Shown in pieces: positions 53,596 through 63,200 of a stretch of DNA of 64,000 bases. The stretch is taken from NCBI GenBank assembly GCA_947452065.1, contig CANGBB010000002.1, positions 124,001-188,000 of the forward strand, read 5' to 3'. The first letter of the stretch is position 1; each line of letters begins with the position of its first letter. Made by a program: the position numbers and the translations under genes. The notes beneath the pieces are model-generated. The model was given only the letters and a program-made list of their open reading frames with translations, made no database searches and was not told the DNA's origin. The stretch is from Gammaproteobacteria bacterium. GTDB taxonomy: Bacteria > Pseudomonadota > Gammaproteobacteria > Steroidobacterales > Steroidobacteraceae.

Positions 53596-54253
53596 GTACG
53601 TCGAGGTCACCACGGGTACCGAGCCTGCCGCCAGTGTGATCTGGCTGCACGGGCTGGGCGCTGACGGTCATGACTTCGAGCCGTTGGTGCCGGAGCTGCA
53701 GTCATTCCTGCCCTGCGCGACGCGCTTCATCTTTCCGCATGCACCGGTTCGTCCCGTGACGATCAACGGTGGTTACGCCATGCGTGCGTGGTACGACATC
53801 CCAAGCTTCGACAGGATGGCGCAGCAGGACGAGGCCGGTATTCGGCAGTCCCATCAGACTGTCATGGAATACATCTCCGCCGAGAACGCACGTGGCATCG
53901 CCACGAACCGCATCGTGCTGGCCGGATTTTCTCAGGGCGGAGCGATGGCGCTGTACTCGGGTGTGCGCCTGAGTCAGCCGCTGGCCGGCATCATGGGTCT
54001 TTCCTGTTATCTGTTGCAGGCTGAACAACTCATGGCCGAGCGTCAGCCGGCAACGCTCACTTCACCGGTGTTCATCGCGCATGGCGACTTCGACCCGATC
54101 TTGCCGCCGGCGATGGGTGAGCATGCCCGCGACCATCTGAGCGCTGCGGGCTATGCGGTCGAATGGCATCGCTACCCAATGCCGCATTCGGTGGCGCCGC
54201 AGGAAATTGCGGATATCGGCCGCTGGCTTGCGAAGGTGCTGGCGGCCGACTGA
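53585..54253 (+). CDS. Alpha/beta-hydrolase carboxylesterase (phospholipase/carboxylesterase family)
   Basis: The 222-residue esterase has the family opening VIWLHGLGADGHDFEPLVPEL, nucleophile Ser116 in GFSQGG, Asp in HGDFDPILP and the catalytic His in PMPHSV. Relatives hydrolyse short-chain esters and lysophospholipids. It probably starts at the GTG at 53585, which overlaps the ltaE stop. A longer in-frame start at 53543 would add residues unlike the family. Confidence 0.92.
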   Translation: MSAEYVEVTTGTEPAASVIWLHGLGADGHDFEPLVPELQSFLPCATRFIFPHAPVRPVTINGGYAMRAWYDIPSFDRMAQQDEAGIRQSHQTVMEYISAENARGIATNRIVLAGFSQGGAMALYSGVRLSQPLAGIMGLSCYLLQAEQLMAERQPATLTSPVFIAHGDFDPILPPAMGEHARDHLSAAGYAVEWHRYPMPHSVAPQEIADIGRWLAKVLAAD

Positions 54254-54260
54254 CAGCGCC

Positions 54261-55094
54261 TCAGCGCGGTTCGCTGCCAGGCTTAGCGTCTTCGAGCGGG
54301 AATGTCTGCGCGCCCGAGCCCGCTGCGGGTGCCGGGTTGGTGGCAGCCGGCGCCAACGGCGTGGCGGATGCTCCCGAACCGCTTGCAGGCTTCGACGCTG
54401 CGGGCAGCATGCCGACGATTTCTGCGATGAAGCGCCGTGCAGATTGCGAATCCGAGCTGACCTTACCGGCAAAGATATTGGCGGCGTCGACATCCTTGCC
54501 GTAGAAGTTCAGGTTGGCCTTCTTGTCGACGGACAGGACGCTGCCCTCAAGTGCCACACCGGCAAACAGGCCGCGCGAGCGCGAGTAAGAAAAGATCTCA
54601 GCATTCTTGCCAGCCGCGGCCTCAGCGGCTCGGCCCAGCGGGCCAGCGGCAACCGACGCGGCAGCGCCGAGCGTCAGCGTGTTCTGCGTGAAGTTCTCGA
54701 CGCTGCGGCGGGTGGTGAACACCAGAATTACGTCAGTGGACTGTGCGCCGATCTGTGCGCCCCAGTTGCCACCACGCAGGGTCAGGAACACCGGACTGCT
54801 GAAGCGGCCCGCTTCATCGCGCACCGTCATCACGCCGCTCCCGAAGCGGCCGCCGAACACCAGCGCTGCCTTGAGTACGTCGGGGATCACCGCGATGCCG
54901 TAGGCGCGATCAACCAGCCAATCGGGTACGTCCTGATCGGGCGATCCACGGAATTCCTGCAGGACCGATGTGGCGCTGATCAGTCGCGCGTCCTCGCGGG
55001 TCTGTGCCGCAGCGGGCGATACGATGGTCAGTGATACGGCGACACTCAGCGCGACGGCGGCGAGCCAGCGACAGGAAGCGGAAAATCTGGTCAT
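54261..55094 (-). CDS. SYLF-domain (YSC84-like) lipid-binding protein
   Basis: The 277-residue product has a signal peptide ending near PAAAQT and a SYLF domain (about residues 35-220) with RAYGIAVIPDVLKAALVFGGRFGSGVM, RGGNWGAQIGAQSTDVILVF and SRSRGLFAGVALEGS. SYLF proteins bind phosphoinositides in eukaryotes; bacterial ones are exported and of unknown role. A Pro/Ala-rich tail ends the protein. It converges on the esterase gene with 7 bp between. Confidence 0.9.
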   Translation of the reverse strand: MTRFSASCRWLAAVALSVAVSLTIVSPAAAQTREDARLISATSVLQEFRGSPDQDVPDWLVDRAYGIAVIPDVLKAALVFGGRFGSGVMTVRDEAGRFSSPVFLTLRGGNWGAQIGAQSTDVILVFTTRRSVENFTQNTLTLGAAASVAAGPLGRAAEAAAGKNAEIFSYSRSRGLFAGVALEGSVLSVDKKANLNFYGKDVDAANIFAGKVSSDSQSARRFIAEIVGMLPAASKPASGSGASATPLAPAATNPAPAAGSGAQTFPLEDAKPGSEPR

Positions 55095-55174
55095 ACGATG
55101 AACCCCTGAAAAATGCGAAAAACTGATGCCGCTGCACCAGCCACGATGACGGATGATCCGCCAGAACCGGGAGG

Positions 55175-55226
55175 AAATAAAGAAGGACTGTCCGCAAACC
55201 GGTAGCGACTCGCGTAGCGGACGGTC
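55175..55226 (-). terminator. Probable Rho-independent terminator of the cytochrome gene
   Basis: GACTGTCCGC (55186-55195) pairs with GCGGACGGTC (55217-55226) over ten positions with one wobble. On the minus strand the hairpin is followed by CTTCTTTATTTCC. It begins 9 bp past the cytochrome stop. The loop is about 21 bases, so the fold is not the strongest. Confidence 0.5.
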
Positions 55227-55235
55227 ACTCCTCGT

Positions 55236-56276
55236 TCAAGGATCCAGCGTGGCCAGATAAGCGGTGACCGCGATGATGTCATCTTCGGTCATTTTCGCCA
55301 CGACTGCTTTCATCAGCGCCGACTGCGGTCCGGCGCGATCACCGACCTGGAAGTTATAGAGCTGGCGGGCGGCATAGATCGCCGAGGTGCCGGCGATGCC
55401 GGGAACGTCAGCGGTTCCCTGCAGCTTCGGCCCGTGACAGAGCACGCATGCGGTCGCGGCACCATCCGTTCCATTCTTCACCAGCGCCTTGCCGCGTGCC
55501 ACGCTGCCCTTGGGCACATAGGCGACGAAGCCGGAATAGGGGTCGCGTGCGACCGCCCGCGCCGTGTCCTGCGGCAGTTCAACGATGCGCTTGCCCAGCG
55601 GCTCAGTCTCTTTTCCTGGCCACGGCAGACGCATACGCCCGCCATTGCCGTAGTTACGCGGGACTTTGTCGGTCTCGACCACTTTCATCCAGCGTATGGG
55701 CTTGATGGCGGCGAACCACTCGGCGGCGGCGCGCGCCTCTTCTTCAGTGGTCGCTGTGCCGATGCGCGTCATGCGTGCGGGGTCCTTGCGGGCACCACTC
55801 TTGAAGTCCGCCATCTGCTGCATCATGTACTGCACCGACTGGCCGGCGAGATGCGATGACTCCGGATGGCCCATGCCGGAGGTGAGGTGACACACCGCGC
55901 AGGCATAGACATCGGGTTTGCGGCCCTTGGCGACCACTTCCGGCATGGGCGCATGGCGCTCGGGGTGCCAGTCGACAGCGGCGAAGAAGTTGCCGACTTC
56001 TGCGTTGGTGTGGGTGAGCTTGCTGCCCGGCACGGTCACGCGCGCATTTGGATCCTCGGCCGCCGGCTGCTGGGCTGAGGTGGTGAGGAAGGCCCATTCG
56101 GGGCGCACGTAAGGACCGGGCACCGGCGGAGGGTAGGGGCTGGGCGGTGCTGTGGCCGCAGCGGGCGTTGCGGCCGTCGGCGTCTCCGCGGACCAGACAT
56201 CACTGCCTTGCGCTGCCAGCGTTGCGAAGACGATGGCCAGCAGCAGAATTGGACGTGAGGATGCCGTCGACATCAT
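55236..56276 (-). CDS. Exported diheme c-type cytochrome
   Basis: The 346-residue protein has a signal peptide, a Pro/Ala/Thr-rich linker and two heme c motifs, CAVCH (residues 126-130) and CVLCH (277-281), each followed by a class I fold. The first domain includes GMGHPESSHLAGQSVQYMMQQM and the second VPGIAGTSAIYAARQLYNFQ. It should transfer electrons in the periplasm. Two adjacent ATG codons (56276, 56273) precede the signal peptide, with GGGGG just upstream. It is divergent from the MFS gene (160 bp between), so the two may be co-regulated. Confidence 0.88.
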   Translation of the reverse strand: MMSTASSRPILLLAIVFATLAAQGSDVWSAETPTAATPAAATAPPSPYPPPVPGPYVRPEWAFLTTSAQQPAAEDPNARVTVPGSKLTHTNAEVGNFFAAVDWHPERHAPMPEVVAKGRKPDVYACAVCHLTSGMGHPESSHLAGQSVQYMMQQMADFKSGARKDPARMTRIGTATTEEEARAAAEWFAAIKPIRWMKVVETDKVPRNYGNGGRMRLPWPGKETEPLGKRIVELPQDTARAVARDPYSGFVAYVPKGSVARGKALVKNGTDGAATACVLCHGPKLQGTADVPGIAGTSAIYAARQLYNFQVGDRAGPQSALMKAVVAKMTEDDIIAVTAYLATLDP

Positions 56277-56436
56277 GAACCCCCGAAGTTCGAACCCCAA
56301 CACCAAACGTTCACACACATCATGGCCAAGGCGTGACCGCCGCACCTTTTTACATTGACAGGCGCTCGCCAGCCGCGTGACACTTTCAATCATAACAACG
56401 CCGCCAAGCGGCTTCACGCAGAGATACCCCAAGATC

Positions 56437-57774
56437 ATGGCACAAACCATCGAACAATTCGTCGGCACGTCCATGGATGATGCAAAGATGTCGCCGCTGC
56501 ATTGGCGCATCTTCTTGCTGATTTCCGCGGGCTACTTCTTCGACGTGCTGAATTTCATCGTCATGGGTTCGCTGATCCCAGACATGGTCAATTCAGGATT
56601 CGCAACCGCCACGCAGGCAGGCTGGGCGCAGAGTGCGACGCTGGTGGGTCTGTTCATCGGCTCGGTGGGTCAGGGGCAGTTCACCGATCGGATTGGCCGC
56701 AAGGCGGTCTATCAGTTCAACCTGCTGCTGTTTGGTCTCGCCACGCTGGCCAGCGCGTTTTCGCCCAATTACACCTGGCTGTGCATCTTCCGCTTCATCG
56801 CTGGCATTGGTCTGGGTGCCGAGCAGCCGCTGTGCTTTGCCTACGCCGGTGAGTACGCGCCCAAGCGCATCCGCGGTCGCATCCTGGCCATGATTCATCT
56901 GATTGGCGGTGCCTGTGTTTGGCCGATTGCTTCGCTGTTCACGCTGGTCGCACGTGATGCGCTGGGTTGGCGCGGCATCTGGATCATCATCGGTTGCGGC
57001 GCGCTACTCGTTTTTGCGTTGCGCTTCAGCCTGCCCGAATCCCCGCGTTGGCTCGCAGCCCGCGGTCAGGGTGATCGCGCGCTGGATATTCTCAAGCGGC
57101 TGCGAATCACGCCCCCGCCGGCAACAACCTTTGCCGCCAGTCCGCCGGTCGTGGCGGCCTCCGATCCGTTTGGCATCGTGTTCCGGCAGTATCGGCGGCG
57201 CGTGGTGGCCGGCATGATCTGCTTCAGCGCTTTCTTTAGTGTCACCATCGGCTTTGGTACCTGGCTGCCCAATATCATGTACAGCCAGGGCTTCACCATC
57301 ACCAAGTCGCTGGGCTATAGCTTTGGCATGACGTTGGCCGCTCCCTGCGCCAGCCTGTTCATGATGTTTGCGCTCGATCGCTTCGGTCGCAAGCGGACTT
57401 CGGTAACGGCCTTCCTGCTGGCCGGCTGCATGGCGGTTCTTTTTGGACTTGCCCAGAGTGACCAGCAGCTGCTGATCGCCGGCTTCGCGATGATTTTCTG
57501 CTACCAGCTGGCCGGCAATTCAATGCAGATCTTCGCCTCGGAACTGTTCCCCACCAGTGCGCGCGCTTCCGGCTTCGGCATTGCCGCCGGCGTGGGCCGT
57601 CTGGGCAATGCGCTGGCCATGCCAACGATCCTTCTGATTCAGACATCTCATGGTCTGCCGGGTGTGGTGGCCTTCCTGACCGTCCTGCTGGTGATCGCGG
57701 CCATCGGAGTCACGCAGATGGGGCCGGAGGCAAAAGGCCTCGCACTCGAAGAATTGGAAGCGAACAAGCGTTGA
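56437..57774 (+). CDS. MFS transporter (sugar/aromatic-acid porter type)
   Basis: The 445-residue protein has 12 predicted membrane segments. Its loop 2-3 motif is DRIGRKAVYQ, and RFIAGIGLGAEQPLCFAYAGEY and SLPESPRWLAARGQ are typical of metabolite:H+ symporters related to aromatic-acid and sugar porters. I chose the ATG at 56437 because the upstream in-frame residues look unlike a protein start. A small GCCGC-CAA-GCGGC repeat (56403-56415) lies in the leader. The next gene follows after 17 bp. Confidence 0.9.
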   Translation: MAQTIEQFVGTSMDDAKMSPLHWRIFLLISAGYFFDVLNFIVMGSLIPDMVNSGFATATQAGWAQSATLVGLFIGSVGQGQFTDRIGRKAVYQFNLLLFGLATLASAFSPNYTWLCIFRFIAGIGLGAEQPLCFAYAGEYAPKRIRGRILAMIHLIGGACVWPIASLFTLVARDALGWRGIWIIIGCGALLVFALRFSLPESPRWLAARGQGDRALDILKRLRITPPPATTFAASPPVVAASDPFGIVFRQYRRRVVAGMICFSAFFSVTIGFGTWLPNIMYSQGFTITKSLGYSFGMTLAAPCASLFMMFALDRFGRKRTSVTAFLLAGCMAVLFGLAQSDQQLLIAGFAMIFCYQLAGNSMQIFASELFPTSARASGFGIAAGVGRLGNALAMPTILLIQTSHGLPGVVAFLTVLLVIAAIGVTQMGPEAKGLALEELEANKR

Positions 57775-57791
57775 CGCGCGGAAGGATAGAC

Positions 57792-59039
57792 ATGTCTGAC
57801 AAGGGTGGAGTGGCCGGGGCTTCGGCCTGGAACGTTCGTTATCTGGGACACAGTGACCAGGGCGGCCGGCCGGATGGTGTGCAGGTCATGGTCAGCCGTG
57901 GTCATGCGTTCGTGGGCCATATGTTCGCGGATGGCTTCTCAGTCATCGACGTTCGCGATCCGCGCGACATGAAGACGGTGGCCTTTGTGCCCGCACCGCC
58001 CAACACCCGTGCACCGCATCTGCAGGTACACGAGAATCTGCTGCTGGTGGTCAATGCCGCCAACGTCTGGGCTCTGCAGCAGTACACCGCCGAGCAGCAG
58101 TACTTCGACAATCCGCTCGCGGATTCCTTCTCGCGCCGCGAGCAGAATTTTGCCGCGGGCCTGCGCATCTATGACATTTCCAACCCGGCTGCGCCGCGCG
58201 AGATTTCCTTCCTGTCGATGCCCGGCATCGGATTGCATCGCATCTGGTACATCGGTGGCCGCTACGCTTACGTTTCGGCACATCTGGACGGCTACAGCGA
58301 CCACATTCTGGCCGTGATCGACATTGCCGATCCGAGCAAGCCCCAGTTGGCCGCCACATGGTGGTTGCCGGGCATGTGGCGCGCGGGCCGTGAGGAGCCG
58401 CAGTGGAAGCAGGGCCAGCGCTGGGCGCTGCACCATGCCATCGTTCGCAACGACATCGCCTTTGCCTCTTGGCGCGATGGTGGTCTGACCATCCACGACG
58501 TCAAAGATCCGACCAACCCCAAGCTGCTGGTACATCGCAACTGGTCGCCGCCCTTCGGTGGTGGCACGCACACCGCAGTCCCGCTGCTGGATCGCAACCT
58601 GCTGGTGGTGGCCGATGAGGCGACGACCAACAACTGCGCCAACGGCATTCCTTATACGTGGATCTTCGACATCCGCGACCTGAGCAATCCGGTATCGATT
58701 GCCACGCTGCCAACTCCGGCGGAGGAGAACTTCTGCGCCAAGGGCGGCAAGTTCGGTCCGCACAACCTGCATGAGAATCGGCCAGGTTCGTTTGTGAGTT
58801 CCAGCCTGGTGTTCTCGACCTATTACAACGCGGGTCTGCGCGTGTTCGACATCAGCAACCCGTTCCAGCCAAAGCAGACCGCCTATTTTGTGGCCCCGCC
58901 ACCAGAGCGGCTGATTGACATCCGCCCCGGCGCGACGCGTGTTGCCTCGGCCTGTGATGTCTACGTTGATCCCAATGGCGTGATGCTGCTTTCTGACACC
59001 AACTGCGGGCTGTACGCGCTGCAGTACGACCCGAAATAG
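57792..59039 (+). CDS. LVIVD-repeat beta-propeller protein
   Basis: The 415-residue protein carries several LVIVD-type repeats, seen as FSVIDVRDPRDMKTV, LRIYDISNPAAPREI, LAVIDIADPSKPQLA, LTIHDVKDPTNPKLL, TWIFDIRDLSNPVSI and LRVFDISNPFQPKQT. Six repeats fit a propeller. No signal peptide is visible. The function of this family is not known to me; it may bind a substrate or be an enzyme. GGAAGG lies before the ATG at 57792. It is co-oriented with the MFS gene and probably in its operon. Confidence 0.87.
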   Translation: MSDKGGVAGASAWNVRYLGHSDQGGRPDGVQVMVSRGHAFVGHMFADGFSVIDVRDPRDMKTVAFVPAPPNTRAPHLQVHENLLLVVNAANVWALQQYTAEQQYFDNPLADSFSRREQNFAAGLRIYDISNPAAPREISFLSMPGIGLHRIWYIGGRYAYVSAHLDGYSDHILAVIDIADPSKPQLAATWWLPGMWRAGREEPQWKQGQRWALHHAIVRNDIAFASWRDGGLTIHDVKDPTNPKLLVHRNWSPPFGGGTHTAVPLLDRNLLVVADEATTNNCANGIPYTWIFDIRDLSNPVSIATLPTPAEENFCAKGGKFGPHNLHENRPGSFVSSSLVFSTYYNAGLRVFDISNPFQPKQTAYFVAPPPERLIDIRPGATRVASACDVYVDPNGVMLLSDTNCGLYALQYDPK

Positions 59040-59109
59040 CGGGGTGCAGGCGGTAGCGGGGCGCTTCAATGGCCCCATTTCCGGGCAGACAATTCTTTGC
59101 GTCGGCGCT

Positions 59110-59163
59110 TTGACCCATGGAAACGGGCGTGACTAGTATTGACCTCGGCCGCCCTGGGGCGGC
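59110..59163 (+). promoter_or_regulatory. Candidate promoter and 5' stem-loop before the aldo/keto reductase
   Basis: TTGACC (59110-59115) and TAGTAT (59134-59139) stand 18 bp apart. About 8 bases later a perfect stem forms from GCCGCCC (59148-59154) and GGGCGGC (59157-59163). It would sit at the very 5' end of the message, where it could protect it from decay. The ribosome-binding site GGAG lies downstream. Confidence 0.4.
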
Positions 59164-59190
59164 GCTGTCACCTCTTTCTCGGAGATCGCC

Positions 59191-60135
59191 ATGATCAACC
59201 GCCGCCAATGTCTTGAACTGGCTCTCGGAGCCGGTGCCGCACTGACGCTCAATGCACGATTGTTCGCAGCGCAACAGTCAGTTCTGCAGCGTGCGATCCC
59301 ATCCACAGGCGAGATGCTCCCGATCATCGGCCTGGGTAGTTCCGCAACTTTTAGTGCGGCAGCCCGAAGTGACGAGCTCGACGGCCTTCGTGAGGTGATG
59401 AAGTCACTGGTCGAGCACGGCGGCAAGGTGCTGGACACGGCACCCGGTTATGGCGCTTCCGAGCAGGTGTCGGGCCAGATCGCACGCGAGCTGGGCATTG
59501 CCAACCGAATTTTCTGGGCCACGAAGGTGAACGTAGCGGGCAGGGGTGCAGCCAAAGCCGATCCCGCCGCCGCCGCTGCGCAGATTGAGGATTCATTCCG
59601 CAAGCTGGGCGTGAGCAAGATTGATCTGATCCAGGTTCACAATATGGGCGATGTGGCCACCCAGTTGCCCATTCTCAAGGATCTGAAGAAGCAGGGTCGG
59701 ATTCGCTACATCGGTGTCACGACCACTTCCCCGGACCAGTACGCAGCCATCGAGCAGGTGATGCGCAACGAGCCGCTGGATTTCGTCGGACTCGATTACG
59801 CCATTGATAACCGTGATGTTGAGCAGCGGCTCCTGCCACTGGCGATGGAGCGGAAGATTGGCGTGCTGGTGTATCTGCCCTTTGGTCGCAGCAGTCTGTT
59901 CCGGCGCGTCGCAGGGCGGTCGGTACCGGATTGGGCCAAGGAATTTGATGCGACGACTTGGGCGCAGTTTTTCCTGAAATACCTGGCGGGTCATCCGGCC
60001 GTCACGGCCATCACGCCCTCTACCACCAAGGCGGCGAACATGATCGACAACCTAGGTGGTGGATCAGGGCGTTTGCCGGATGCAGCTATGCGACGGCGCA
60101 TGGTGGAGTACGTGGACTCGTTGCCGGCGGCTTGA
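59191..60135 (+). CDS. Exported aldo/keto reductase
   Basis: The 314-residue protein starts with a Tat-like signal (NRRQCLELALGAGAALTL) and then an aldo/keto reductase barrel. The catalytic tetrad is visible as Asp82, Tyr87, Lys112 and His150. Export through Tat would make sense for a cofactor-loaded enzyme. It lies between the LVIVD-repeat gene and a large TonB receptor, which suggests work on a substrate taken up by that receptor. The substrate is unknown. Confidence 0.87.
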   Translation: MINRRQCLELALGAGAALTLNARLFAAQQSVLQRAIPSTGEMLPIIGLGSSATFSAAARSDELDGLREVMKSLVEHGGKVLDTAPGYGASEQVSGQIARELGIANRIFWATKVNVAGRGAAKADPAAAAAQIEDSFRKLGVSKIDLIQVHNMGDVATQLPILKDLKKQGRIRYIGVTTTSPDQYAAIEQVMRNEPLDFVGLDYAIDNRDVEQRLLPLAMERKIGVLVYLPFGRSSLFRRVAGRSVPDWAKEFDATTWAQFFLKYLAGHPAVTAITPSTTKAANMIDNLGGGSGRLPDAAMRRRMVEYVDSLPAA

Positions 60136-60248
60136 GGACTTGCGTCCGGCACGCGATCGGAATAATGTCGTTGTTGACTCTGTAATTTGACAATAAAAAT
60201 ATGATTCGTTTTCTTGTCCGTTCAATCGTTTCTCGGGGGGGATGATTA

Positions 60249-63200
60249 ATGATCAAGACCAAGACCACAGGCATTCGTGCCGGGCTCTATGGTGGGCTGT
60301 TTGTATTGGCCTCAGCCAACACACTGGCAGCTGATGTTGGGGGCGACGAAATGTCGCTCGAAGAAGTCACCGTCACAGCAGAGCGTGTGACCAAAGACCT
60401 ACAAAAGACGCCGCAGTTCATTTCGGTCAAGTCAGGCGCGGAACTGAAGTCCGAAGGCAAAGTCAGCGTCGAAAGCCTGTTGAGCGGTGTTGCGGGTTTC
60501 ACTGTCGAGCCCACAGGCATTGGCCAGGACACCCAGATTTACATCCGCGGCATCAGCAATGCGACGGCCGGCGTTTCCATCGTCGTCGACGGCATCTCTC
60601 AGGCCGTGGGTACCCAGTCCAGAGCATCGACCTTCCGCGCCACGTCACTGGACGTATCGCAGGTGGCGATTACGCGCGGCGTGCAGAACGGCGCCGGTGT
60701 CACGGCTTTGTCGGGCACCGTGCAGTTGGTCACCAACAAGCCTGTGTTTGAAAATCAGGTTCTCGGTTCAGTCACCGTCGGTTCGTTCAAGACCCAGAAC
60801 ACCGAGGGTGTGCTCAACCTGCCACTGTCCAGCAATCAGGCCATCCGTATGGCGTTCAACACCGAGCGTCGCGATGCTTATGCCTCCAGCGGGCAGGGTG
60901 AGGTGGACAATCGTGCATTTCGTTTCCGCTATCGCTGGCAGGCCAGTGACTCGCTGGAATTGAACACCACCTACTATGAGAACAAGGTGAGCGGCGCTTC
61001 CAACGCGGCCAGCTCCTCATTGTTCACGGGTTATTGGCAGACGCTGCCGGGCGGTGGTGTCCTCGCCTACAACAACCCCTATTCTGGTGCAACGACGCTG
61101 TGGGGCCAGCAGATTGCTGGCAAGCAGTTCTACTACACGGGCAATGTTCAGGCGGGGTTCACCGCACAGAACTCAGCCACGAATACGGTGGGTGTCGGTA
61201 CTCTGGGTATCAGCTCCACCAATAGCGCCCTGACCACCAACGGCCAGTATTACTACCCGGCGCCCACCTGTCTGGCCAACACGGCCTTCCTGCCCACCGC
61301 TCCGGCGGCTGGCTCGCTGGGAACGGCCGCTAAGCCTTTCGCGACCCTCGCGGATGCCAACGCTGCGCTGGCGAACCTCGGACCGGCGACGCAGATGTAC
61401 GGTTGCCCGTTCAATATGGTCGCTATCCGCAATGGCGTGAATTGGTACGATCGCACGAATCCGTGGGACGACGGCTTCAGGCCGGGCGGCTTCATGAACA
61501 CGGCCAGCGCCGTAGCGCTGACGCGCCAAGGCAGCATTACTCTGGACTGGGCGTTGCCCGCCGGTAACCTGCAGGTGCAGCCCTCGTTCATCTACGGCAA
61601 GTCCTATATCGTCAACGTGGCGCGCGGCACCGGTTGGACCGAGAACAGCCAGCCCGAACAGTACTCCTACCGCGTTGATGCTTCTTTCACCTCCAAGAAG
61701 ATCGGCGACTTCCAGTACATTCTGGGTCTGAATAGCAACAGTACGCCGGGCTATGACGCCGGCACCGTGGTGGGGCCGCAGAGTCGTGTGGTCACCGCGG
61801 CCGTGCTGCCTTGGGCGACCACCAACAGCTTGCCGCCGAGCACGCTGGGTACGCCCGCTCCCAATGCTGGTCAAGTGTCGCTGATGAACACTAACTGCTA
61901 TGCGGTGCTGCCGTCGGTTTCTGGCGGTGTCGTGCAGGCGACCTCCAAGGGCGTGGTCAATAACACGTTCTGCAACGGCAGCTCGTACAGCACTAGCGGC
62001 ACGGGTGACCAGCGCAATGTGGCCTTCTCCGCCAACCTGAACTACACGGCGTTTGACCGCCTGCAGCTCAGTGGCACGGTTCGCTACGAGGACTTCAATC
62101 TGCAGACTCGGCCAATTCCGCCGCTGTTCCTGGTTGATACCGACGGCCAGCGTTATGTGAACGTACTGCCGAACAGCACAACTGCCTCGGCCACCACAAG
62201 CGGCAATCCAAACTCGCCGTATGTGCTGCCGTATCGCATGAACCTCAGTGACGCTGATCTGAACACCATCCTGAACGCGTACGCGCCTCTTCAGGTGGGT
62301 CTGGGTGCGACCACGTTCACGCTCAATGCGCAGTTTGACGTGACTCCCACCATCACCACCTATGCGCGCTTGGCCACAGGCACCAGCGCCAGCATGGCCG
62401 ACGATTCGGGTCGGCGCCCGCAGACCGCCATCAACCTGACGCTGCCGGACGCCAAGGTGCCGGTGTTTGGTGGTAACGCCACTGCCGCGGCCATCGCTCG
62501 CTCGGGACTGCCGTACGAGTACACCGTGGTGCTGCCGGATCGCAACAGTCGTCTGGCCAAGGGTGACATCACCCGCCAGATCACCTACGGATTGAAGTCG
62601 CGCTGGTTCGACAACCGGTTGCAGCTCAATGTCGAGGGCTTCTACAACCGCTATGACAACAAGTCGCTGACCTTCATCACCGGAGCGTTCCCGACCGACG
62701 TCTACAGCGCGCAGTTGAACCCCACCGCCAGCTCGGCGTGCACCAATACCGCACCGACCTCCGGTACGCCCTTCGTCATCGCTCTGGATTCGGCGGGCAC
62801 GGTGGCCAATCGCGGCCTGAGCTGCTTCAACGTGTTCCAGCCGGTGGGTGGTCCCCTCGGCACGGGCGCGCCCTGGACCGGCACGCTGCTGACGCGTGGC
62901 GCTGACGTCGATGTCACTTGGACGCCGACCGCAAGCGACCGCCTCGACGTCACGACCGAGTTCCTCAACACGGCTTATCTGGGTTCTCCGAACCTGCCAA
63001 CCGTGACGGTGGACTCGCTCAGGCCGTACGTGATCAGCGGCAGCAACGACACGCTGCTGGCTTATTACGCGCAAATCTTCAACGACTTCACGCCGGGCGT
63101 GAGGGGTCACCAGCTGGCCAATGCGCCGAAGATGACTCTCAACGCCACTTACCAGCATCGCTTCCGGCTGCAAAACGCCTGGACGATTACGCCGCGAATC

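Noticed and set aside
60187-60192. Consensus TTGACA before the large TonB receptor as a -35 box
   Set aside because: At 17 bp spacing the -10 position reads TTTCTT, which is poor. TTGACT at 60174 with TATGAT has a 20-bp spacer, so I list neither as a firm promoter.
61173-63173. 666-codon open frame on the minus strand inside the large TonB receptor gene
   Set aside because: It is antisense to a clear receptor, has no known domain, and is of the kind GC-rich coding DNA produces by codon bias.
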